64,000 bases of DNA. It comes from an uncultured Porphyromonadaceae bacterium. GTDB taxonomy: Bacteria > Bacteroidota > Bacteroidia > Bacteroidales > Muribaculaceae. A program made the position numbers and the translations under genes. Below, one piece after another: positions 1-9,016 of the stretch. The notes under the pieces were generated by a model, which saw only the letters and a list, made by a program, of their open reading frames with translations, was not told the origin of the DNA and searched no databases. The stretch is from the NCBI GenBank assembly GCA_900545955.1, contig URAU01000005.1, forward strand, positions 86,473 through 150,472, written 5' to 3'. The first letter of the stretch is position 1. Every line of letters begins with the position of its first letter.

Positions 1-340
1 ATAAGCATGTGAATAATAATGTATCTAACCAGTAATTGTCTGTTCAAGAAAATACAAACCGTAGGCTCGGATATAATTCAAGGAATTCCAGCTTAAATTT
101 ACCAGCTAATTACGTTCAAATCCTGTAAAGTATCTACCCGAGGAAACCGGCGGGTTAAAATGTTGGTAAAATTCCCTTATTTTTAGGCGTCGCAAAGTTA
201 CAAACTTTAATAATTACCCCCCCAAATTATTCATAATTAAAGCTAACAAACGTTAATGAAATTCGGGGCAAAAAATGGACGGAAGCATTCCGAATTCAGA
301 GCAATTCGGAATGGCGGGGGTGGTGTAGGTTCCCGTTAAA
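1..340. other. Gene-free left edge with a leftward promoter region
   Basis: No coding region is supported here. Bases about 186-250 closely resemble the region upstream of the BspA-like genes at 30345 and 47890: a TAACTTTG promoter element on the - strand (193-200) next to a C-run and an AT-rich stretch. This suggests that another gene of the same family, read leftward, begins just outside the window. That gene itself is not visible. Confidence 0.5.
193..200 (-). promoter_or_regulatory. Bacteroidetes -7 element, leftward
   Basis: TAACTTTG read on the - strand, in the same sequence context as the promoters of the BspA-like genes. It would drive a gene beyond the left edge. Confidence 0.45.
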
Positions 341-1810
341 TCAATGAAGTATGCGCCAGGGGGTGGGGTAGAGGTTGTTGGCGCGCGAGCCGAGGTTGTT
401 GACGAAGCCAAGGGGTAGAGGGGAGGCGAGGTCCCGGGGCCTGATGGTGAGCAGGAGCGGTCCGCGCGGGGATTCGGGAAAGCCGGGGAGCGATTCGCGG
501 CGCAGGTAGCTCAGAGCCAGGTCGAGGTCGACCTCGGCCGTGGGAAAGGGGGAATCCGTGCTGTTCAGGGCGGTGGTGAGTGCCAGCGGTTGCGAGGGGA
601 CGGCCGTGCGGCCTTTGAGCGCGGCGACTTCGAGGCCGGGGAGAAGCAGGTCGAGATGGCTGTCGAGGAGGTCGTAGATATGGGAGAATGCCGCCGGCCG
701 GCCGTAAAGGGCTTCGCCGCGGAGGAGGAAATCATAATCGCCTCGGAGCCAGGGGGCGCAAAGCGAAGCTAAATCAGGGGCCTTGGACGACGGACGGCCG
801 CCGGGCTGAAGCTCGGCCACAGAACCACGATTCCGGCTCTTTTTCTTCTCCCTTCGGGGCGTGGAAGCGGTGTGGCGGATGAGAGAGGGGGGCCACTCGC
901 CGGGTTTGCGGAGGATGGCCATGAAGAGCCCTTCGCCGCGCAGGTGCGTGGGGAGAAATCGCATGCGGCCTTGGCCGTCGACCACGATTCCGCTATCTTC
1001 AGGCAGGGGGATTGCCACCGGCTCGGCACCGAAATCGGCAATCATCCGGTCGGCAATCCGCTCGTTCTCGCGGGTATTGAAGGTGCAGGTGGAGTAGATG
1101 AAGAAGCCCCCGGGGGCGAGCGTCTCCCAGAGATTTTCCACGATTTCCCACTGGCGGGCGGCGCACTCGTCGACCAGGCGCTCCGACCACTGGGCGCAGG
1201 CTTGCGCGTCCTTGCGCATCATCCCCTCGCCGGAGCAGGGCGCGTCGGCCGCCACGATGTCGAACAGCTCCGGCAGGCGACGGAAACGCGCCGTGTCGCC
1301 GCGGCTTACGGCTACGGCCGGACAGCCCCACTTCTGGATGTTCTCGGCGAGGATGGAGGCGCGGCGGAAATCGAACTCGTTGGCCACGAGCATCGAGCCC
1401 TCGGGCAGAGCGTCGAGAGCCGCCGTGGATTTGCCGCCGGGTGCGGCGCAGGCGTCGAGCATCAGAAGCGGTGCGCCGCCGAGACGCGCGGAGAGCGCGC
1501 CCACCACGTGGGCCGTAATCATCGAGGAGGCATCCTGCACGTAGTAAAGCCCCTGGTGCATGGCCGGGTCGTGGGTGAAGTCGGGTCGCTCGGGGAGCAG
1601 ATAGCCCTCCGGCCACCACGCCACCTTCTCTCCGGCGCGGCATACCTTCGGAAGCCAGTCGTCGGGCACGCCGGCCGCGCGGAGCTTGCGGCGGTTGATG
1701 CGCACGGCCACCTCAGGAGCGGTCTGCTCCAGGCAGTCGACGAGCCCCTCGGCGAGCGGCCCGATCTCGCGGGATATGAATGTCCGGTATTCCTGTGGTA
1801 TAGAGGGCAT
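341..1810 (-). CDS. rRNA (cytosine-C5) methyltransferase, NOL1/NOP2/Sun (RsmF-like) family
   Basis: This 489-residue protein is predicted to transfer a methyl group from SAM to C5 of a cytosine in rRNA. The SAM-binding loop LDACAAPGGKST is at residues 118-129, the catalytic PCSGEG motif near 191-196, and the second catalytic cysteine in YSTCTFN near 239-245. The C-terminal third, ending in NNLYPTPWRI, resembles the RsmF-type RNA-binding extension, so the length fits RsmF rather than RsmB. Between the catalytic and C-terminal parts, around residues 325-345, lies a low-complexity linker that carries a palindromic element also found in another gene (see findings). The family is secure; the exact target base is not known. 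Confidence 0.88.
   Translation of the reverse strand: MPSIPQEYRTFISREIGPLAEGLVDCLEQTAPEVAVRINRRKLRAAGVPDDWLPKVCRAGEKVAWWPEGYLLPERPDFTHDPAMHQGLYYVQDASSMITAHVVGALSARLGGAPLLMLDACAAPGGKSTAALDALPEGSMLVANEFDFRRASILAENIQKWGCPAVAVSRGDTARFRRLPELFDIVAADAPCSGEGMMRKDAQACAQWSERLVDECAARQWEIVENLWETLAPGGFFIYSTCTFNTRENERIADRMIADFGAEPVAIPLPEDSGIVVDGQGRMRFLPTHLRGEGLFMAILRKPGEWPPSLIRHTASTPRREKKKSRNRGSVAELQPGGRPSSKAPDLASLCAPWLRGDYDFLLRGEALYGRPAAFSHIYDLLDSHLDLLLPGLEVAALKGRTAVPSQPLALTTALNSTDSPFPTAEVDLDLALSYLRRESLPGFPESPRGPLLLTIRPRDLASPLPLGFVNNLGSRANNLYPTPWRILH
797..826 (-). repeat. In-frame palindromic element inside the rRNA methyltransferase gene
   Basis: Read on the - strand it begins GTTCTGTGG and continues into a hairpin CCGAGCT..AGCCCGG. 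Related copies lie at about 18200-18230 (inside the EFR1 gene), 31975-32004 and 56636-56662. In this gene it encodes GSVAELQPGG in the interdomain linker. Confidence 0.55.
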
Positions 1811-1840
1811 AGCGCAGAATCGTTATTATTATGGAAGCCT

Positions 1841-1920
1841 GGCGCGTAAGGTGCGAAAGAATTCGCACCTCCTATGCTTCGCGCCGGGTTAGGAGGTTCG
1901 AATTATTTCGAACCTCACGC
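1841..1920. repeat. Pair of AGGTGCGAA hairpin elements (REP-like family A)
   Basis: Two outward-facing copies. The first (1841-1873) has AGGTGCGAA pairing with TTCGCACCT. The second (1889-1920) has AGGTTCGAA pairing with TTCGAACCT. The second copy differs from the family at both sides of the stem, so pairing is kept. Bases 1931-1966 also hold half of a second repeat family (GTGCATCCCTACA). Confidence 0.75.
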
Positions 1921-1953
1921 ATCCGGAATAGGCGGCTGCACCAGAGTGCATCC

Positions 1954-4011
1954 CTACATTTTGGAGGTGTCGTTTTGGCTCTCTCCTTCGGCGGGGGTGG
2001 CCTCCTTGGGGTACTGGACGCGGGCGTGATACATGGAGCGCAGGCGCGAGGTGAATACCTCCTTCACCTCCTTGATGTCGCGGAACGATAGCGGCGAGTC
2101 GCTGTGGAGGCCGTCGGCCACCTGGCCGTCGATGAGCCGGTCCACCAGGCTGCGTATAGCTTCGGGCGAATGGTCGGTGAGCGAGCGCGAGGCGGCCTCG
2201 ACGGCGTCGGCCATCATGAGGATGGATGCCTCGCGCGTCTGCGGGTTGGGGCCCGGGTAGGTGAACGGTTCCGGATCGACCTCGCTGTCGGGGTGTTGGC
2301 GGCACTCCATAGTATAGAAGTATTTGGCTTTGCCGCGGCCATGGTGCTGGGCGATGAAGTCGCGCACCGCCTTGGGGAGCTTGATGCGCTCGGCCCGGCG
2401 CAACCCGTCGGACACGTGGCGCGTTATTATGCGCGCGCTCTGGGCGGGCGTGAGCGTGTCGTGGGGGTTCACACCATACTGGTTTTCGGTAAAGAAGGCT
2501 GGATTGTCGATTTTGCCGATGTCGTGGTAGAGCGCGCCGGCTCGCACCAGCTGCACGTTGGCGCCGATGCGGTGTGCGGCTTCGGTGGCGAGGTTGCTGA
2601 CGGCCATCGAGTGCTGGAACGTGCCGGGGCATTCGCGCGAGAGCTCGCGCAGGGTGCGGTTGTTGATGTCGGAGAGCTCCACGAGCGTCATCACCGATAC
2701 CAGGCCGAAGGTCTTCTCGACGATGAACACCAGGATGTAGGCGAAGGAAATCAGCACGGCGTTGATGCCGAAGTATCCGATCAGGCGCCACGACAGGGCG
2801 CTCAGCGTGCCCGACATCATCAGTTCGAAGCCCACGTAGGAAACCACATAGGCCAGGAAGGCCACTATGGCCGAACGCAGCAGTTCGGAGCGGCGCGAGA
2901 GATCCTTCAGCGAGAAGATTACTGCCGTGCCGGCCAGAGTCTCCACGAAGATGAACTCAAGGGGGAGTGTGGCCTCTACGGCGCAGAGCAGCACCTCGGC
3001 CACAAAAACGAAGAAGGCCGTGCGCGAGTCGAAGAACACGGTGATGATTACCGGCAGAATGGCCAGCGGCACGCAGTATATGCCGTTTCGCAGCAGCCGG
3101 GCCACCAGGGCGGTGAAAATGAAGAACACCACCATGAGCAGCACGGGGATAAGCACGAGCTTCACCCTCCGCAGCGAATCAGGATAATAGAGCAGGCAGA
3201 AGGCGAACACCATGGCGAAAATCAGGGCAGCGTAGACGGCCTTTCCCGCGAAAGCGTTGATGCGCTGCGTGCGGTCCACGCTGGAGCGGCGGTCGAGCAT
3301 CGATTCGTAGGTTTTCAACACCTGGTAGAGCTGCGGGGTTACGATTTCCGCCGGTCCGATAATCTTCTCCCCCTTCTGTATGAGGCCGATGCCGGCCACT
3401 ACGGGCTGGATGAGGCTCTCGCGGTAGAGGCGCGTGGCCTCGCGGTCCTCCACGATGTTGGGGAGCAGCCGCTCGGAGAGGCGCACCGACTGGAAGGCGC
3501 GGTGGTCGTCGGACCCGGCGAACAGCGAGTCGATATAGGCATAGGCGTCGCGTTGCGAGAGATACTGGGCCGTATGGCGCGACACGTTGACGTTGTTTTC
3601 CGAATATTTCACCTCAGGAAGCTCGCCTCGGGCTATGCGCGAGGAGGTGGTCTGGTCGACCACACCGACGGCGTATACGCGCGCCACGGCGGCGGCAAGG
3701 CGGCGTTTCACGCCGGCAGCGAGCGAGTCGCTGGCTTCGATTTCGGCCACAAGGCGTTTAGGCTGGGCGTCGTCGCGCCGGTAGATGGGCACGAGCGAGG
3801 CGTCGATGCTGTCGGTGATGTGGGCCACCGTGGCCGAGTCGCGGTAGACGGTGATGTCGAACGGCGCCGTGAGCAGCGAATAGGCCCAGGGTCGGTTTTC
3901 CTCGTAGGCATAGCGCTGGCGCGCCGTGCGCGGCATGAAGTAGGTGCAGACGGCCACCGCGGCAATGAGCACCAGGCCGAGATATATGCGGGTGTTGTCG
4001 GTAGGTTTCAC
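1954..4011 (-). CDS. 7TM-HD family membrane phosphohydrolase (PgpH-like)
   Basis: A 685-residue protein with an N-terminal membrane segment (about residues 11-25), a large extracytoplasmic region of the 7TMR-HDED type, a multi-pass membrane block (about 255-425) and a cytoplasmic HD domain with YHDIGKIDNP near residue 495 and a later AQHHG motif. Characterised members such as Listeria PgpH hydrolyse cyclic di-AMP; that substrate is inferred here. The gene lies 38 bases downstream of the (p)ppGpp enzyme on the same strand, so the two may be co-transcribed, which would join two nucleotide second-messenger functions. The HD residues appear intact. Confidence 0.88.
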   Translation of the reverse strand: MKPTDNTRIYLGLVLIAAVAVCTYFMPRTARQRYAYEENRPWAYSLLTAPFDITVYRDSATVAHITDSIDASLVPIYRRDDAQPKRLVAEIEASDSLAAGVKRRLAAAVARVYAVGVVDQTTSSRIARGELPEVKYSENNVNVSRHTAQYLSQRDAYAYIDSLFAGSDDHRAFQSVRLSERLLPNIVEDREATRLYRESLIQPVVAGIGLIQKGEKIIGPAEIVTPQLYQVLKTYESMLDRRSSVDRTQRINAFAGKAVYAALIFAMVFAFCLLYYPDSLRRVKLVLIPVLLMVVFFIFTALVARLLRNGIYCVPLAILPVIITVFFDSRTAFFVFVAEVLLCAVEATLPLEFIFVETLAGTAVIFSLKDLSRRSELLRSAIVAFLAYVVSYVGFELMMSGTLSALSWRLIGYFGINAVLISFAYILVFIVEKTFGLVSVMTLVELSDINNRTLRELSRECPGTFQHSMAVSNLATEAAHRIGANVQLVRAGALYHDIGKIDNPAFFTENQYGVNPHDTLTPAQSARIITRHVSDGLRRAERIKLPKAVRDFIAQHHGRGKAKYFYTMECRQHPDSEVDPEPFTYPGPNPQTREASILMMADAVEAASRSLTDHSPEAIRSLVDRLIDGQVADGLHSDSPLSFRDIKEVKEVFTSRLRSMYHARVQYPKEATPAEGESQNDTSKM

Positions 4012-4049
4012 TTTCTTTCAGAGGGTGGGGATGGATTATTGCCGGAGGT

Positions 4050-6296
4050 CTACAGGCGTGCGGCCTTCTCTACGCCCGGAATCTTGCGGATTTTGGCGCA
4101 GAGAGCGTTGATTTCGTCGACGTTGCCTACGAGCAGCGAGAGGTCGGCGTGGAACACCTCTTTCTCGGCGCGTATGTCGAGGGCGCGTATGTCGAGCGTG
4201 AGCTGTTTGGAGATGAGCGAAATCAGTTCGTGAAGAATGCCGTGGCGGTCGATTCCCTCCATATGTATGGTGGCGGGGAAGCGGGCTTCGCCCACCTCCC
4301 ATGCTGTGGAGAGGATGCGCGGGCCGAAACTGGCCTTGAGCACGCTGGCACGCGGGCAGTCGAGGGCATGCACCGTGACGGTGCCGTCGTCCTCGATGAA
4401 TCCGAGCGCCGGGTCGCCGGGAATGGGGTGGCAGCATTCGGCGAAATTGAAGTTGCCGTCGCCCTTGTCGTCGTAGCGCAGGCGGTAGGTCTCCTTGGTG
4501 TTGATGGCGGCGCGGCGCGCGGCGGCCTCCTTCTCGGCGTCGGTGGCCGGGACGGGCGCCTCAGAGCGGCCCAGCAGCTTCGACAGCAAGCGCTTGGTGG
4601 CGGAGCTCTGGCGCCGCAGGGTCTTCACCACGTAGTCGTTGAGCACGATCTCCTGGTTTCCCAGCAGGCAGTAGAAGTCGTCGCGGCTCTGGGCCTTGAA
4701 GAGCCCCATCACCTTTGTGATAGCCACGTTGTCGTCGGCGATGTCGTGGGCCTTGAGGAATTTCTCGAAAATCTCGCGTCCGGCCGAGATGGCCGGTTGC
4801 TGCATCTTACGCAGCGAGGCGCGCAGGCGCGATTTTCCTTTGGCTGTGGCAAGGAAGTTGATCCATTCGGCCTTTGGCGTCTGGCTCTGCGAGGTGAGCA
4901 CCTCCACCTGGTCGCCCGAATTGAGCTTCTGGCTCAGGGGCACGAGCTTATGATTCACCTTGCCGGCGATGCAGTGGCATCCGATCTGGGTGTGGAGGTT
5001 GAAAGCCACATCGAGCACGGTGGCGTCCATCGGGAGCGTGAGCAGTTCGCCCTTCGGGGTGAATACCACTATCTCCGAGGCGAAGAGGTTGAGCTTGAGC
5101 GTGTCGAGGAAATCGAGGGCGTTGGGCTCGGGGTCGTCGAGGATGTCCTTGATGGTGTGGAGCCAGGCGTTGAGCTCCGACTCCTCGTCGCCCTCGCCGA
5201 CCTTGTATTTCCAGTGGGCGGCAAACCCCTTCTCGGCGATTTCATCCATGCGGCGCGAGCGGATCTGCACCTCGATCCAGTTGCCGTCGGGCCCCATCAC
5301 CGTGAGGTGGAGAGCCTGATAGCCGTTGACCTTCGGGGTCGACACCCAGTCGCGTGTGCGGTCGGGATGCAGGCGGTAGATGTCGGTGATGGCCGAGTAG
5401 ATCTGCCAGCAGATGCTTTTCTCCTTGGCGGGGTCGTCGCAGTCGAACACGATGCGTGCGGCGTAGAGGTCGTAGACCTCCTCGAAGGGGATATGTTTGG
5501 TCTCCATCTTGTTCCAGATGGAGTAGACCGACTTTACGCGCGCCTTGGCCGTGTATTTCAGTCCCATGGCGTCGAGGCGCTGGAGAATCGGGGCGGCGAA
5601 ATTGTTGTAGATCGAGTTGCGGTGCTGCTCGGTGGTAGCGATTTTGCGGCTTATCTGCTCGAAGGCGTCGGGATGCTCGTATTTGAACGAGAGGTTCTCC
5701 AGTTCTGTCTTTATGGCGAAAAGCCCCAGGCGGTGGGCCAGCGGAGCGTAGATGTAGAGCGTCTCGCCGGCGATCTTATACTGCTTGTTGGGCGCCATAG
5801 AGCCAAGCGTGCGCATATTGTGCAGGCGGTCGGCCATCTTTATGAGCACCACGCGTATATCCTCCGACATCGTAAGCAGCAGCTTGCGGAAATTCTCGGC
5901 CTGTGCCGAGGCCTTGTCGCCGAAGATGCCGCCCGAAATCTTGGTGAGCCCCTCCACGAGCTGGGCGATTTTCTTGCCGAAATTCTGCTCGATATCCTCC
6001 ACGGTGTAGTCCGTATCCTCCACCACATCGTGAAGCAGGGCGGCGCAGATCGAGGTTGATCCCAGGCCGATCTCCTGGCTTGCGATTTTGGCCACGGCGA
6101 TGGGATGGAGGATATATGGCTCGCCCGAACGCCGGCGGATACCCTTGTGGGCCTCCCTTGCGAAACGGAACGCCCGCTCTATAATCTCCACCTTCTTGCG
6201 GTGATTGCTTTTGAGGTATCCGTCGAGCACGTCGCGGAAAGCCTCCTCGATCATGCGGTCTTCTGCTTCGGTGGTGAAAGTGTTGTTCTGGCTCAT
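4050..6296 (-). CDS. Bifunctional (p)ppGpp synthetase/hydrolase, RelA/SpoT family
   Basis: This 748-residue stringent-response enzyme starts at the ATG giving MSQNNTFTTE; an in-frame extension further upstream is not family-like and was dropped. The N-terminal HD hydrolase domain carries LLHDVVEDTDY at residues 88-98 with intact HD and ED residues, so ppGpp degradation is likely active. The synthetase domain follows (RVKSVYSIWNKME), then a TGS domain (from about residue 400, beginning VFTPKGELLTL) and a C-terminal ACT domain. Length and domain order match long Rel/SpoT proteins. RelA versus SpoT role cannot be settled from sequence alone, but the complete hydrolase motif favours a bifunctional enzyme. 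Confidence 0.93.
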   Translation of the reverse strand: MSQNNTFTTEAEDRMIEEAFRDVLDGYLKSNHRKKVEIIERAFRFAREAHKGIRRRSGEPYILHPIAVAKIASQEIGLGSTSICAALLHDVVEDTDYTVEDIEQNFGKKIAQLVEGLTKISGGIFGDKASAQAENFRKLLLTMSEDIRVVLIKMADRLHNMRTLGSMAPNKQYKIAGETLYIYAPLAHRLGLFAIKTELENLSFKYEHPDAFEQISRKIATTEQHRNSIYNNFAAPILQRLDAMGLKYTAKARVKSVYSIWNKMETKHIPFEEVYDLYAARIVFDCDDPAKEKSICWQIYSAITDIYRLHPDRTRDWVSTPKVNGYQALHLTVMGPDGNWIEVQIRSRRMDEIAEKGFAAHWKYKVGEGDEESELNAWLHTIKDILDDPEPNALDFLDTLKLNLFASEIVVFTPKGELLTLPMDATVLDVAFNLHTQIGCHCIAGKVNHKLVPLSQKLNSGDQVEVLTSQSQTPKAEWINFLATAKGKSRLRASLRKMQQPAISAGREIFEKFLKAHDIADDNVAITKVMGLFKAQSRDDFYCLLGNQEIVLNDYVVKTLRRQSSATKRLLSKLLGRSEAPVPATDAEKEAAARRAAINTKETYRLRYDDKGDGNFNFAECCHPIPGDPALGFIEDDGTVTVHALDCPRASVLKASFGPRILSTAWEVGEARFPATIHMEGIDRHGILHELISLISKQLTLDIRALDIRAEKEVFHADLSLLVGNVDEINALCAKIRKIPGVEKAARL

Positions 6297-6421
6297 AACA
6301 AAGAATGGCTGCACCCGTAAATGGCAGTGCCCGGAAGCACAAAAGTGCATATAAGCACCAAAAATAGGAAATTTCCGAAAATCTCGCAAAAAAACCTTCG
6401 TTTCGCCCTTTCGGCCACAGC

Positions 6422-6916
6422 TCAGGACTGCGGCCAGCCGGGGGCGCGGAGGGTGGAGGGGGCGAGCGAGGCGAGGGTGTCGGCCACGGCGCTGACGGCG
6501 GCGTCGGAGCGGGCGCGCAGTTCGGCGGCGAAGCTGCTGCAGCTGCCGGAGCCTTCGGTGGCGATCCAGGCGAGGATGCCTGTAGCCACGGCGTGCTCCA
6601 GATGGCGGCGCACTGTTATCAGGGCGCCGCTGCTGAGGCGGTCGGCACCGGCGAGCGTGAGCCGCATGGCAGGAGCTTCGGAGGTGGAGTAAGGGTGGTC
6701 GGCGGGGAGGTCGGAGTCGTCGATGTCGGAAGTTTCTACGGCCGGACCGAGGCGCAGGAGGATTTCGGCGAACACCATCCGCGCCAGCACGCGCAGTCCC
6801 GGCAGCTGGTCGCGGGTTACGAGCATCCCCTCTTCGGGATTGGCGGCCGTGGCCTTGCGAAGGGCGGTAAGAGCGAGGATTTCGTCGGTTATGGTCTTGA
6901 AGTCGAGGGTAAGCAT
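6422..6916 (-). CDS. Uncharacterised 164-residue protein, last gene of the phage-like block
   Basis: The start MLTLDFKTIT was chosen over an upstream in-frame methionine because the upstream part overlaps the preceding gene. The protein is helix- and alanine-rich with a serine-rich segment near residue 120 and no recognised domain. It follows the 162-residue basic protein after a 41-base gap and seems to share its transcription unit. Its place beside portal and capsid-like genes suggests a virion or packaging accessory role, for example a connector component, but this is inference only. The gap before it contains a short 9-base-periodic repeat (about 6930-6957). Confidence 0.6.
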   Translation of the reverse strand: MLTLDFKTITDEILALTALRKATAANPEEGMLVTRDQLPGLRVLARMVFAEILLRLGPAVETSDIDDSDLPADHPYSTSEAPAMRLTLAGADRLSSGALITVRRHLEHAVATGILAWIATEGSGSCSSFAAELRARSDAAVSAVADTLASLAPSTLRAPGWPQS

Positions 6917-6957
6917 TGGGGTTGGGAATTTTATGTGGCTGATAGGGCTTATAAGGT

Positions 6958-7446
6958 TTATTTTGATTTTGATTGGGCGTTGCGCCGGCGGTGGCTCGGG
7001 CGTGCGATGGCCAGGCGGCGCATACGCGCAAGGCGTGTGCGGCGGTCGGCTTCGGCTTTCTCCTCGCGGAGCCACGCCAGGCAGAGCCTACGGGCGTAGG
7101 AGGGCGCGATGAAGAAACTCGACGGCCGGTAGTTGGCGATTATCCAGTCGAGGGCCTCCCACTCGGTTTCGCGCGGAGCGACGCGGCATCGCGCGGCCAG
7201 GGCGCGCTCCATCTCGTCCCACATAGCGCGTCGGTGGGGCTTTTCGCCGGGTGGAAGATGGCCGTGGCGACGGCGCAGAAGCATTTTGTAGGCATGATTT
7301 CGGCACACGTAGAAGCGTCCGGCCGGCATCCGGAGGGCTTCGCCGATGGCGAATTCCTCCGAAACCGGACGCTCCCCGCTAAGCTGGCGCCACAGGCGCT
7401 CGAAGGCGGCGATGAAGTCGCCGGCACGTTGATGGGAAGTATACAT
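6958..7446 (-). CDS. Uncharacterised basic 162-residue protein in the phage-like block
   Basis: The start MYTSHQRAGD was chosen because a TAACTTTG promoter element (about 7483-7490) and a TTACGAGAAC motif lie just upstream, the latter ending one base before the ATG. The protein is rich in Arg and Lys, especially the last 40 residues, suggesting nucleic-acid or protein-scaffold contact. No domain is recognised. It opens a two-gene unit with the 164-residue protein. The start-proximal motif is shared with the capsid-like, 827-residue and terminase genes, which ties this gene to the same regulon. Confidence 0.65.
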   Translation of the reverse strand: MYTSHQRAGDFIAAFERLWRQLSGERPVSEEFAIGEALRMPAGRFYVCRNHAYKMLLRRRHGHLPPGEKPHRRAMWDEMERALAARCRVAPRETEWEALDWIIANYRPSSFFIAPSYARRLCLAWLREEKAEADRRTRLARMRRLAIARPSHRRRNAQSKSK

Positions 7447-7490
7447 AGTTCTCGTAATTGATTTGAGCTTGCGTTCTGCAAAGTTAAGGC
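7447..7490 (-). promoter_or_regulatory. Promoter and TTACGAGAAC start-proximal motif
   Basis: On the - strand, TAACTTTG is followed after about 28 bases by TTACGAGAAC, which ends one base before the ATG of the 162-residue gene. The motif does not resemble a Shine-Dalgarno sequence. Confidence 0.6.
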
Positions 7491-7548
7491 CCGGGTCGGG
7501 CAAGAATCTTTCACACCCGGGTTAAAAGAATGTTAAATTTGCCGGTTC

Positions 7549-8979
7549 TTATTTTATGGTTCTGGCTATCAGATTGTCGCGGGTGGCGATGAAATGCGCG
7601 AAGGTCTTGATGAGGTCGTCGACGGTGAGCGAGGCGTTGGCCACCTCGTTGCGGTAGCGCTCGGCGCCCACTCCGGCGCTGATGTTGCGTCCCATCAGGG
7701 CATCGCTTACGCCGCTCACGTCCTGAAACATCTCGATCTGCGTCTGCAGCATGCGCGATATTCCGGGGTCGGAGAGCGGCGTGACCACCTGGTGAGGCTC
7801 CCCCTTATCCACCGGGCGGTAGGGAATCACCCCTCCGGGGTCGGCCCACAGCTGCACGATGTCGGCCCAGTCGAGTTCGTCGGGCTTGCATTTGCTGGGG
7901 AAGAGCAGCACGCCCTTTGCCGCGGTGGCCATCATGCGGTCCATGATCGTGATCATGCGGTTCACGTGGCGTTGCTGGTCGATTACATCCTCCACGAGAG
8001 AGTGGACGTCGCCGTCGACGAGCGGATAGAATTTCATGGCGAAGGGGTGTCCGGCCACGGCCGGACGCGAGCACTCGGCAAGAATAGTAGCGTCGGGCGC
8101 CATGATGCGGCAGTGCCAGGTGGTTGTTGTCTCGATGCGTGCCTTCAGTTCGGGCAGATGGCTGCGGCGCCTCCGGCGGTTGATGCGCTCGATGCGCTGC
8201 AGGGCGCCGGGTTCGGCAATCGCCATGGTGGCCGACGCCGGGTCGTGGACGCGCATCAGCTCGCGGCATTCGAGCGTCCACACCTCGATTACACGGCATC
8301 GCCCTTCGGGAGCCTGATAGAAGCTTCCCGCGCCGGAGCGCACTGCTGCCTCGGCCGTGTCGAGGGCTCCCGCCGAGGCATATATGCTGCGGAGCATGGC
8401 TGTGCGCCTGGGGTCGCCGTAGCCGTAGCGCATGCAGACCTCGGCGATACTCATGTCGGTGAAGCGGCCTACCAGTTCGGTATCGCATCCGCGCGGGTCG
8501 CCCACGGGAGTGATGAAGAAGGTCTCGGGATTCACTATGTCGACCCATACGGCGCGTCGGCCGCGGCGCGTGTCGTGTCCCACGCGCTGCAGGGCCACGC
8601 CTGAAATCAGGAATTCCTCGAAAGTGCGTGCGTCGAGCTCGTCGGTGCAGTTGAAGCGACGGCATGCGCCGAGGGGTGTGTCGGCATCGTCGCGCCCGGC
8701 CCCTTCGGCCTGCATGCGGTAGCGCCCCACTACGGCTTTCACCATGCGGCGGATCAGGTTGTTGGTGAGCGGACGTGCGCCCTGGGCACGCATGGCTTCC
8801 CCTTCGGATATTGCGCCCGATGCTTCGGGCGCGGGGTCGCCCCACTGGTCGCCGTAGGTGTAGCGGATGTAGCGGCGCCGGCGCCGGCGGAAGTCGGCCA
8901 TGGCCAGCCACGCCTTGTGGGCGGCCTCAAGCACTCGCCGGGCGCGGTTTATGGCGGTTTCGTTGGTTTCGGTAGTCAT
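7549..8979 (-). CDS. Phage portal-like protein
   Basis: A 476-residue protein with the organisation of P22-type portals: an N-terminal helical region with YTYGDQW near residue 41, a central part with INPETFF-like text (VNPETFFITPVGDP), and a C-terminal helical region with VEDVIDQQRHVNRMITIMDRM that matches the conserved portal stem-type segment. In a phage it forms the dodecameric ring through which DNA enters the capsid. It follows the capsid-like and 183-residue genes on the same strand and may be read with them. It is shorter than P22 portal. The assignment rests on motif recognition and context. Confidence 0.72.
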   Translation of the reverse strand: MTTETNETAINRARRVLEAAHKAWLAMADFRRRRRRYIRYTYGDQWGDPAPEASGAISEGEAMRAQGARPLTNNLIRRMVKAVVGRYRMQAEGAGRDDADTPLGACRRFNCTDELDARTFEEFLISGVALQRVGHDTRRGRRAVWVDIVNPETFFITPVGDPRGCDTELVGRFTDMSIAEVCMRYGYGDPRRTAMLRSIYASAGALDTAEAAVRSGAGSFYQAPEGRCRVIEVWTLECRELMRVHDPASATMAIAEPGALQRIERINRRRRRSHLPELKARIETTTTWHCRIMAPDATILAECSRPAVAGHPFAMKFYPLVDGDVHSLVEDVIDQQRHVNRMITIMDRMMATAAKGVLLFPSKCKPDELDWADIVQLWADPGGVIPYRPVDKGEPHQVVTPLSDPGISRMLQTQIEMFQDVSGVSDALMGRNISAGVGAERYRNEVANASLTVDDLIKTFAHFIATRDNLIARTIK

Positions 8980-8984
8980 GGAAA

Positions 8985-9014
8985 AAATTTATAAGAATTA
9001 TAAGACTTATAATT
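8985..9014. repeat. Short 9-base-periodic repeat before the portal-like gene
   Basis: Successive TTATAAGA-type units with a 9-base step fill the gap between the portal-like gene and its upstream neighbour. Similar 9-base arrays occur in other intergenic regions of the window. Confidence 0.5.
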
Positions 9015-9016
9015 TG

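Noticed and set aside
1..30. ATAAGCATGTGAAT shared with 11290-11305
   Set aside because: A short AT-rich match without conserved flanks; may be chance, so not reported as a repeat.
872..1849. Long + strand ORF antisense to the rRNA methyltransferase
   Set aside because: Shadow of a GC-rich gene: the opposite frame has clear methyltransferase motifs, and this one has no domain.
2104..4233. 709-codon + strand ORF opposite the HD phosphohydrolase
   Set aside because: His/Gly/Glu-rich composition typical of an antisense frame; the real gene is on the - strand.
6297..7031. N-terminal extension of the RelA/SpoT reading frame
   Set aside because: Arg/Pro-rich, overlaps the neighbouring gene and precedes a canonical SpoT-type start.
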